This document shows positions 12,101-24,100 of a DNA stretch of 64,000 bases, piece by piece. The translations under genes and the position numbers were made by a program. The notes under the pieces were generated by a model. It saw only the letters and a list, made by a program, of their open reading frames with translations, was not told where the DNA came from and did no database searches. The stretch spans positions 21,170,307 through 21,234,306 of the forward strand of contig NC_026661.2 of the NCBI RefSeq assembly GCF_000004075.3, written 5' to 3'. Position 1 is the stretch's first letter, and every line of letters starts with the position of its first letter. This DNA is from Cucumis sativus. Taxonomy: Eukaryota; Streptophyta; Magnoliopsida; Cucurbitales; Cucurbitaceae.

Positions 12101-15100
12101 GTAGAGCTACATTGATCATTTATTTCTTGGTCTCTATCCACTGTGTAATTTGAAGGCTCAACAACCAAAATCTTACTTTTCCCAAAATCACCTCGGGCAT
12201 CATTTTCATTACTGGGAGCTATACCTACATCAGATTTGGATAGAAAGGCTCTGGTCGGTGAAACATACGGTTTTGATTCATCGTCTGAAAGGACAATCAA
12301 TTCACCAAATTTTTCCTTCTTCGCCTCCGGACTTTTGACCATCGTCGGGACATCTACCTCCTCTACACCAGGAGACTCTAATGTTGAGGTGGAAAGCTTG
12401 CGGCCAGAGGGGAAATCTTCAAGCACTAAAGCATTCGTTCCCAAATTGGTCTTGACAATATTGTGTTTTTCGTTCTTGGATAATAAAATCGTTAGGTGTG
12501 CTACCTTCTCAGTTAACTCATCCATCGCAGCAGCATCTGAAGAAAAATTAAACAAAAGTGTACTTAAAAAATTAGTGACAGTATTGGGTGTAAATATGAT
12601 AAATGGTATTAAACATCATTTCTGTGTGAGAAAAAAAAGGAGTTTCTAGAAAGAACCCTCACCTAACGATATAAGGTGTTCAATAGCCCCAATTGTTGAT
12701 GTAGCAGAAAGACAACATGATCCCTTAATGAAGGTCAGCAATGAAATTATAGCACGTCTCCAGTAAGTGAGAACAACCTTAAGAGATGACTTTCCCCAAT
12801 CCATTAGATCATGAAGCCAATTGAAACCACATGCATCTTTCACTTCCATCTTGGTACCAGAGAATTCAACTAATGATGGGTTAAATCGTTCAAAAACAAT
12901 GGGGATGATCTCAAGTAAGCGGACACAAGTCATCTGTAAACAAAGAAAGTATCATGATAATATAAATTTGCAATCAGTAAATAAGTCTGTCAGTCTATGA
13001 TAAGTAAAATATTAAGATAAGATCTTTCCAACATGAGGAAGTTTGTAAAGAGGTCAGTAGAATTTACTGAATCCATTTCCTCGTCCATGAAACTGAGAGG
13101 AAAAAGAAGTTTAGAATTCTTGGATGTTTGATACAATTTTTTCTCTCTTTTTCTCTCTTTACTTTCCTTTCCTTTTTATTTTTCTCCCTCTCTCTTTCTT
13201 GTTCTTTCTTCTTTTTTTTTCAGATTTGAAGTATGTTCCAATGAGTCCTGAGGATGGGTTAATTTCCAGAATTATTCAAAATTTAGAGTCACTTGTCATT
13301 AAGAATTTTGTAGTCTTTTTTTCACTCTTCCAAGAGTTCGTTTCCTTGAGCATTCTGGCTTCTTTTCATTTATCAATCAAATTTTGCATCTTGTCTTGAT
13401 GATTTAGAAAAATAATCGTTTCTTAAATAGTCTCCTTGAAATTATCACTTTAAGAGAGCACTAATCTAAACTCATCTTTGCAATTGGCAATTTATTCTTT
13501 TACCAAATAGCTCAGTAGCTGGAATTGATTCGTCATAGAATGGTTCTTTGCATAATAGAATATCTTCAAAGGAAGCTAGAGATTCTTCTCCAATAAAATT
13601 AAGAGCTCAATGATGCTTACTCCGTCCTTTCTGAGAAGTCCAACGTAGAAGCTATAGCAGCAGATTTGGAAGGCCCTTCACAGTTTTCTCAAGTTTCTCT
13701 AGATGGTAGCAAAAGCCAATAATAGTCATTGTCGACAGGGTGTGTTTAGTTAGGTATATGAAAATTTTTGCTCACGGTGTTCTCTAAATAGGTGTATTTT
13801 CTGTTTCAAAATTTTCTTATTTGCTCCTCCTGTATCCCTGGAACTTTTAATTATTTCCCTTATATTAATGAGAGGTTGTTTCTTGTTTTAAATAATGCTC
13901 TATTTATCTATCCACTTTGCAGTTAAGTTTTTTAACGCATGAATGGGCTCAGAATCAAGTAATCTAGTTTGTGCATTGTTTGTTTAACGTTCTTGGCAAG
14001 TTAATACTTGTGTACTTCTTCACTCCATCAAATGAAATTTTCTGTTTCTTTTTTTGTGTATTGTTTCTTTTAATTTTCTCAGATCTACAGAAAATTAACC
14101 AGTTAATTTTTTACAAGCAAACAAACCTCTTATTCCCAAAAGCATTCCTTAAAAAATAAAAACAAGTTGAACAAGAAGAAGAACAAAAAACAACCAAGAT
14201 ATTTGGCTTTGAAGGAGGTATGAAGCTCATAATATTACAGGCTACAAATAAAATGAGCAGATAACCATTTACGTCTTGAAACGTGTAGAATGGACATTGG
14301 ACATACTTGACAATAACTGTAATCGAGAAAGCCCTTGCCTTCAACCAATAGCCTCAAAATAGAAGGCCACGCTGCATTAGATAGTAAACAACTGAACTGT
14401 TGGAGTAATTTAGAATTAACTTTTGAAGATTGTTTGCCAAAGTTCAGCATTGATGCATCAAAAACTGGCTGTCTAAGAAATCCGCCTTGGGAAGAGGTAT
14501 TTGTGACATCCGTATGATTGGATAAATTTTCTGGCAAAGCTGAATGAAGTGAATCACCTTCTACTAGCTTACGAAGTATGAAGAACAAATGATGCAGATT
14601 CTGAAATTTCATGAGGATAGAATCCATTTGAACCTAGACAATACAAATGAAATTGCATATGAACAATCACAAATAGGAAGGAAAAAAGGCCACCACCATC
14701 ACGTTCACAGTTTAATTGTGAATCTGTGATCAACCCTAAAACTCAAATCACATATGAAATTCTTGATATGACTATCAGTAATCAATAATTATTTAGCTAT
14801 GACCAAACAAACAAAAGAAAATTTATCAAATGGTTTCATAATAATTAAAAAAACTGACACAACATATACTGGTAGCAGAAAATGAAGTAGTTTACAAGGG
14901 TCACTCTTTAAGATTCGGGAGAAGAGATGTCAAATTTTGGAGCCACAGTTTGGAGCCACAATTCTTTAGAGGGTTCTCATGCAAATCCTTCTTTCAATGT
15001 TTGGTGGACCTCTCCCCCTTAGGCGGTTCGATTTTTTCAATGCTTTGGAGGATTAAGGTCCGTAGAAAGGTGACTTTACTTAGCAGGTTCTTCATGGTCA

Positions 15101-18100
15101 GGTTAGCACGTTGGACAAGCTTGTCAAGAAGCTACCCTCCCTCACCGGTTGGTCCTTTTTCGTTGTATTCTTTGTCGGAAGGCAGAGGAAGATTTGGACC
15201 ATATTCTCTGCCGTTGTGGCTTAGCGTGCGGTTTCTAGGATTCTCTTTTCCAAACATTTGGTTTGGCAAGTGTTTATCATAGAGACGTCGGGCCTTTGAT
15301 CGAAAAGCTCTTCCACAATCCACCATTCGAAGAGAAAGGTTGTTTGCGGCTTTTGGCTAGTGTCTGCATGATTCTTTGGGTTTTACAAAGTGAACAAAAT
15401 TGCTTTAAGAACCCCACCAGTTTCTTCTTCAAATATAGGGTGAATGGAATAGCAGAGTGTTTAGGGGGGTTGAAAGGGATTCTAGGGAGTTATGGTCCCT
15501 TGTCATTTTCATGTTTTCCATTGGGCTTTGATTTCCAAGGATTTCTGTAATTACTATATAGGCACGGTATTGTATACCTAAAGTCTCTTCTTGTAAAGGG
15601 AGTCCCCTCCTGTGGGCTTAGTTTTTAGTAGGCCCATGTATTCTTTCAATTTTTTCAATGAAAGTTGTTTTTTTTTAAGGAAACATACTTTTCATCAATG
15701 AAAGTTGTTGTTCTCATAAAAAAAAAAAAAGGTGATTTATCTTGCTTCCATATGTCCTTCTCGAAAATATTGTGCATCATCCCATAATGAAAAGTGTCTT
15801 TGTCTTCTATATCCTTGTATTATTGAACACAAGTCTATTTTCACCATTCCCTTCAAAAACATGTTGTATCATTTTCCCCCAAGAAAATAAAGTATGGCAT
15901 CGTTGAAGTGTTGATCTAATTAAATTTACCAAACTCATAAGCTTAATCTCTTGGGTCCATCAATGATTTGACATGGTATCAGAGCAAAAGGTCATGTGTT
16001 CAAGCTCCTACAATGTTATTTCCTCTCCAATTTGTATTGATTTCCACTTATTGGATCTTCTACAAATTTAAAGTCCACAAATGTGGAGAGTGTTAGAGTA
16101 CTCATATAAAACTAAATTTACCTTCATCGCCAGCTTAAGCTTTTGTGTCGTCACCAGAAGCTTTTGTGTCATAAGTACACATGCATGTTGGAGAGATAAT
16201 ACTAACACAATTGGCAAAATTTGAACAACGAATTTGGATACATAGCTAATAAGAAACTCCAACAAGATATATAGATGCAAATATAACTATCAACCAGAAA
16301 GAATACAGTTAGATATAAATTAAATAATACAGATGAATAATAACCTAGCTCAGATTAGAGTTTTGATTACCAGTTTCAGAGCATGTCTCATTCCCAGAAA
16401 GACGGCAGATAATGAGTGCTCAGAAGAACAAAGAAACTCCAATCCACAAGAAAGACCCTTTGTGTCTGAAATTTGTTCTAAGACATGCTTTCCAAACTGC
16501 CTTACTTTCTGAATAAAAAAAATATATTCATATATGTGCATTTTTGGAATAAGAATAAAAATGAGAAGGAAAAGGATAAAACAGAAGACTGAAAGGATAA
16601 AACAGGCGACTGAAAATCATTTAAAAAAGGAAAGAAAAGAAAAAGGCATTGCATTACATCACTAGAATCAAAAAGCGAAAGGATCAGACTTTCCCCCATT
16701 CTCGGCTCCCAAGTCCACTGCTTCCTCAGCTCTCCTTGCCCCATGAGAACTAAGAAATGGGCAGTCAACCTGAAAGAGGCATAGACTGAAGTGAACCAAG
16801 TATCATAGAGCCTGTCACCAACTAGATAAAGCACAATGTACTTAGCTTTGCAGCATAAAAATAATTCTGAAAGGTAATTCTCAACTGATCAAATAAATTT
16901 TACGTGAAGATGAATGCAAAAACCTTGTAAATGTTTTTATTAAAGGAAGGAACATCGTGCACACTTTTAGTGAGTTTTTTGGCTCTTTCCCATCCCCACC
17001 ATCATCAGAACCAGTTGGCACCTTCCATCCCAGTGAACTGGAAATTTCAAAAGAAGATGATGATATCCAAGTTCTCAGTGGAAGTTCAGATTCAGCAGTG
17101 GTTTCAGATTCCACCATAGAAAAACGTGATCGAGCCCAGAAGACGGCTTTCGAAAAAGATATTGGCAGAACGAAGGGATCAATATCAACCAGAACATCAA
17201 TCCATAACATCGGTACGCACATCCACTGTTTAAATTCTGTTGAAATTATATTGCTCTGCAGACTGAACTCACCCCAACAATTATCATCCATTTCATTGGG
17301 AGCAAAAATAAGTGTGTTTTCATCTTCAGCAATATCGAAGTTATAATTAACGTTACTTTCATTGGAGAGAGGTACTATACAACTATCCAGCATTGAATGA
17401 ATCAATGCAGCAGCATCTGATACTATAATAGATTGTATAAGCTCAAATGCAGGTTGCCTCAGTGAGCTGTGAAGAGAAGAATCCTTCAGTGATGACACAA
17501 GAGCAGGGCCCCTGGTCAACAAAAAAAATGACAACACATGAGCAACAAAATCTTATAGTGACGTAAAGAATTACATTGACAATCGACTAAATAGTGATCT
17601 AACAAATCTGTAGTCACGTAATTTCTTTGTCCTCCGCTATTCAATTCAGTAACCACAAAGTGGCAAATATTTATAACTTGTTAGAAGCCACTCACTTATG
17701 TAGCTAAACATTATAACAATTATCAATTAATTTCCCTACTAATTATGTGTCAGCCTACTCGGATCATCAATGCTGACCAGGATTTGAAACTTGTACAGTT
17801 CAGGTGCCTCTTCATAATTTGTCCAAACTAAGCACTGTGTCCACAACCTTACACACATCACTCAGATTTTCAAAGATCAAATTCAAATTATTTAAGAAAG
17901 TAAATTTGGAAAGGAATCAAGTGAGTGGACATGCATACACACATACAAAAGAACTAAACAATTAATTCAGGTAATGAGTGTCTGCTTTTTTAGAAAGGAT
18001 AAGAAACTTTTGGTTAAGAAAATGAAAATAAACTAATGCTCGAGGATACAAGGAATAACGAAAAGAACTAAAAAAAGAAGCATAGGCAACAACACAGAGT

Positions 18101-21100
18101 CATAAAGCAAACTAAAAGGAAACAAAAATATAACAGTACTTAAGAGTAATGAGTGTTTATTTCCGGACCAATTCTCAATCTTCAAGTGATGATCTCCTAT
18201 GGTTTTCCATTTACCATTGTCAGTGATACATAATTAAATTTGCCTTCAACCACTAACTTAAGCTTTTGGGTGAATTAGTAGTTTAATATGGTATCAGAGT
18301 AGGTGGTCTAGGGAGGTCCTGTGTTCAAGCCCATGCATTGTCATTTTCTTCCCAATTAAAATTGATTCCCACTTGTTGGGCGTTTCAAATATTTCAAGCC
18401 CACAAGTGAGTAGGAGTTTTAGTGATATATAATTAAATTTGCCTTCAACCACTAGCTTAAGCTTTTGTGTGAATTGGTGGTTTAATAACCATCAATATGC
18501 AAACCAACTCCTCTTTCACCAATTTCCACTTAAGCTTTTTCTCTCACAAAGGGATTTATACTAATGCTGACTTCAAAATGATTTTCCAAAGATTGACAAA
18601 GATCACCTCCAAGATCTTTTGTTAAGGTTTTGATCTCGTTGTTTGGAAGAGGGTTAAAGAATGGTTGATAGAACCTGGTTTTTGGTTTCTTCAAAATTCA
18701 AGGTGTCCTAGAAGAAGTTTCATTTCGTGTCAAGTCACTCTCTTTAGTGTTATCTTAGTCTAGTTTTGATTTTCTCTTCTTGTTCTGGCAAGATTTTGAT
18801 AGCTTTATGTTTAGTATCCTTTTTTGTAATTTGAGCATTAGTATCATTTACCCTAGAGACTATGAGATCCTCATTGACTTACATAATCTCAAATTCTTTT
18901 CTAACCCATAAAAGGAATCATGAGATTTTCTTTTACCTAGTACCTCCATCAATTTTTAAAAATAATAATAATAATGAAAAGAAACCAATGTTGAACTTTG
19001 AAGATACAAATATATAAAAATAAGAGGAAAAACCCTTTTACAACAAAGCATAAGATCTATGCAGAAACTAAAACAATCCAATTAAAACAAAAGAGGACGA
19101 AACTCAAGCAATCTCTCAACTAAAAAACCAAGGATGAGACTAATCTAGAAAGGCTCAAAGAAATCTTCTAAAACAAAACTCTGCAAGGTAATTTACAACT
19201 CCACGAGATCAAAACAACAAAGGATAAGCTTCTAAAATGTACAGTTGATCTTAATCAAGATATCAAACACCCAATGGAAGTGAAAAATGGGCAACCAACA
19301 CTGCACTCGATAAAAAGGCAATGAAGGTCTTCAAAATAACCATGAAAAGCGAGACAAGCATAAAGGTGGAAGCTTCCTCTGCAAAGATGAGTAAAAGCAA
19401 AACCTATAGCCTCCAAAAGATGTTTCAATCTTCCTCATGTGAAGCTCGGTATGAGTTCCTGTTGGAAGTCAATTTTTGCATAGATGAACCATGACTAGAT
19501 ATCCAACTTCAAATACTTGACAGCATCTGAGTTGATCTGCCTTCTTCCTGTAATTGTCACAGGTTTTCTCCAGAGGATCATGTACTTTGTGTAATTTTGC
19601 AACACGTTCAAATATCTCTATGTTCCAAATAGTCAACCATTGAAAATTCTCTCCATTCCTATTTCCAATCGTACTTCCAAACTAACTTCATGGTCCCATC
19701 ATTGTGCCTGTAGTTGTCGTAGCTACATTTTCCCCATATTTTGTTCATTTCCCAATTTCTTCCTATCTTCACACATCTTCCTCTGCCTTGCATGCAGAAA
19801 CTTAAGTGTGGGCTTATCACCCAAATGCATGAATTTACATGGAGTTTCTTTTTAAAAGCAGGGAATGCATACATCAGATAGTTCAGGTTGAATGGTAGAA
19901 AAAAAATACATAGTACACGTTTTAAATCGAAGTCTAGGCTAACTCACCACATATGTGCACACTCGAAAGGAGGGCATGGCGGATTCATCTTATATCCTCG
20001 GTGAACAATTTGAAGAGCTATCTGAAAATAAAGTCTACCAATAAATTTACATGCATAAATACATATTACACATACATACAACCAGAAAACACTACATATA
20101 TTAAATTTGCGTGTGTGACACAATTCTTAATTGTTGAAAAATGAAATTAATTAGTATGACCATCCATGGGGTAGAAAAAACAACCTGACAAGCCTTTTGC
20201 CTGGTTAGGACACTAAAATTACTGCTAACTGGCACTTGATGAAGAAGGAAATAAAGGAAATGCCTACGTTGCTTTTCATGTTCCCCATCTTGCAAAGCCT
20301 CGAGAGACTGGAGGCATACCACATTTAAGTTCAGTAGTGAGAATAAACAAAATTAAAAAAAAAAAGGAAAACGATATATCAGCAGCAACAAAAAGTAGAT
20401 AATAAATTAAATAAACTTAGCCAAAGGCCCCAAATACTTGCCCGCAAAAACGGCAGAAAAAGATCAAAAATGTCTTTATGACTTTTCTCATTTCGAGTGT
20501 GGAAGCACTGACCCAATAAAGTGTTACGCATCACGCTAGGAGATAATGTAGACCTCAACCAAAGCTCACAGCCTTAAAAGGACATTTATTAAGAAAAAAA
20601 AACAAAATTACAAAGAAAAAAAGAACTGTTAAAACCTGTACCATTTACTGAAAACTCACGCACACATGAAAACGGCAGAAAGTGGCTCACTGACCAAGCA
20701 TCTCAAAGAGTAGTCTTAAGCATGTAACTGCATGAGAGAATTCAAGTGAATCGCTGCTTATATGATTAAGTACGATGTCAAGAAAAATGGGATAACGCTC
20801 CAATATCCCTTCTTCAAACGCAGGAGGCTCCAAGAATCCAAGCCTTCAGAAAAAACATAGTATATGAGAAGCAAAAGAGAGAAAGATATCATAATTATAT
20901 CAAAGGTTTAGCAACCACTTCCTACAATGACTTAATCCCAAGCCATACAGATAAACGGTCTAGCTGTACTCTTGGCCTTGGCATCAGAGAAGTAGATGGC
21001 AGAGCTTCTGTTTCCAGAAAAGTTATAAATTTCTTAAGCAAAGGCTGCAAAGGTTCCAAATCTGTCGCCATCCTACAACCAAAATAACATATCCATAAAG

Positions 21101-24100
21101 TTGATTCCTTCATCTTGGCTAAGAAACAAAGGATAACATGCTTGGATACTTCAAGTTTGGACACAAGATTCCACATGTTACAAAAAATTGATAGCTGCCG
21201 AGTGGAAAGTAGAAATTGAGATGTGAAATAAGGTTAAAGATACTTGGTTCCTGGTGTAATACCAAAGTCTAATTTGACTTGAACGAAAAACAAACTTTAC
21301 CTTACAATGAGGGGAGATGAACTTTATTTATAGGAAAAAAGTTATTACAACTATAAGTTTGTAAAAGGAACACTAACAAATCAAAATAACAAACAAACTT
21401 ATTACCAACTGTCTAACTAACTAACTCTTAGTTAGTTTACAATAAAAGAGTGTGATGGTACACCATATTCCATCCCCCAAAATCAGACTCGACCTCAAGG
21501 GAATCCAACAAAGCTAAAGAACTTGCTAGAGAACACTCTAAAGGATTCGGACTACAAAAACAAACATCCCTTCTCTCAAGCCTAAAATTGAGTCAATTTC
21601 TTTTGAAATCAAGTCCAATGGTTGTGACCCAATACTACTAACACAGGTATCTAATGCTTCATTTGATTCATTGTATGGAGAAGAAGAAGATAAACAACAA
21701 AAAGTGCTATTTTACAGAATGTCCATAGTTATCATCAACAGAATGATAGGACTGGTAATAAATTTCACAGTAAAACAGACAGATGACTAATTCTTGTCGA
21801 AAAGTACCTTAGTTTTCCCATTGAAGCAGCTAAGCGATGACCTACCGAACGCACTCTTCTATTGAAAAAGAAAAGGGCATAAGCACCCTGACAGACATGC
21901 ACCATATAAGAATCATAAAGAGAATAGTTCTTGTTCAAAAAAAAAAATAATAGGACAGAATAATTAGGTATTCCTCTTTAGTACCGGAAACTGCTGCTGT
22001 CCATCCAAAGCAAGTTCATGAATTTCATCTACAGATTCGATGAACTTTCCAAATTCAGTGAACAGCGATTGATCATCCAGAAGAACAGGAAACATTAGAA
22101 CCTGTTGTAAGACAGAACTTGTGCAATCACTACACATGCGGACACAACATCATATTGTGGAAAGGAAAGGCGTTTGCAACTTTGCAAACATTACAATGTG
22201 AAGTGATGACAACAGCATGAATCTATGTATACTATATTTTTTTTTATACCAAAAAAAAAAACCACCAACAACAACAACAACAAAAACAACGATAATTAAA
22301 GAGTTCCTTAGATATCTCAACAAGAAGCATTATACAGCAAACATTATTGCAAAGAAACCTTAGAAAGTGAATGGTGGTCCTTTTTCTTCTTTCTTTACTT
22401 TCATTGAGAAAAAAAATAAAAGAATATAAGGGCGTACAGAAAACAAAACCTACAAAAAAACCGTGGCAATTTATCTTTTAACGATTTTTCTAATTTGATT
22501 GTTTTTTTTTTTTTTTAAGAAAACGACGCTTTTCAATGATATAATGAAAAAGGTTATTGCTCAAAATGCAATGTCACGTGAAACAAAAAACAAGTACAAG
22601 ATAATTAAATGCCTAGACTGAGAAAATAAAAGCACTCCAATTCAGAAAAATATCTTGAATAGAAATTTTAGCAAAAAATTGAGAAAGAGAACACCTAGGT
22701 GAGGCATTGGTCCTTGGAACTTCAAACCAATTGAACCACTACTGAAATTTATCATGGAAGACCATTGATTTCTCTCAAACCAAATTTTTTTTATGCAAAC
22801 AACATTTCATTGAGAAAAAAATTAAAGAATGTACTACCATACAAAAAACCAAGCCCACAAAAAGATGGAAGATTCCACTACAAGAAGAGATTCCAACTAT
22901 GTAATAAGGTGTCTATAGGATAATTACAAAAGTCCTTCAAAATTGAAGCCCAAAGAGAAACATGAAAACAAAGGAGGGACAAAACATCCAAAGGCTCCCT
23001 CTCCAAATTCCTGAACACTCTCCTATTCCGCTCACCCCATAAGACCCAAAGAATTGCACCCACCCTGCACACCATAAAAAACTGACCCTTCCTCCCAAAT
23101 TTCAGCGAGTATGGCTTTAGCTACACTTTTTTGGAGGAAGCACTCATGATCCCATTAGGTATAGTATGAACTATTCCTCAACCTACTTTCCTCCATGGTG
23201 CAAAACAGAAAAAGCAACAACAGCATAAAAAAAATTAATTAACAGACTCAGGCTATGAAAATGTCAAAGAAAAAGAAGGAAAATCATTGAGAGACACCAA
23301 GCCACATGGAGAAGTTAATTGAACTTGGTGTAATCGCTATCTGAAATCATTGTCTAGTACCATGCTTTGCCAGCTGCCTCTACTGTTGCAGCCTCCTCCT
23401 TCGGGATAATGCTCCTCTTGTCAAGCTTTTCCTTCTTTACTCTCACATTGTGCCTCAGCCAGTAAAGACATTCTCCTGTAGTCTTAGCATATGGATTAAG
23501 CTTCAACATGGAGCTAAGGCTCTTGAGTAGGTTCTTCAATGAAGGTCTCTTCACATCCTTCTTGATGTGCTGTTAAGAGTGAACCTCGTCATAATTGATG
23601 ATCCTAGCCAAATCAGCAGTGACCATTTTCGCCCTTGGAAGAACGTAACCCTTCTTTTTCTCATAGAACTTTTCAAACGATCCATAAATGGAATCAAGAT
23701 TTTCAAAAGCAGTTTTGGTCCAGATAACAAATCTTCCAAGATGACCTCCAGGAGCCAGCTTCAAAAGGTTCAACCTCCCAACATTCACAATATCAATACC
23801 CAGAATGTTACAGAAGGCCTTCACAAGCTTCGTGTTGATTTTATGGAATTAATCTATATTTCATTAATTACTTAATAGAGATACAAGCCTATATATAACC
23901 ATAGAGAAATACACTTAAGGAAATAATATCAAATAATATCTCCAGAATAATATCTCCTAAGAATAATATCTCCTAAGAATAATATCTCCTAAGAATAATC
24001 TAATTATATTAATACCCTCCCTCAAACTCAAGGTTGAAATCACAAACTTGAGTTTGCTAAGAACTAAGAAAAGAAACAATATATCTAGAATAGAATAAAA

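Noticed and set aside
22878-23075. Possible stand-alone small gene ([11 protein letters not shown])
   Set aside because: This is the known C-terminal tail of LINE ORF2, not a host gene.
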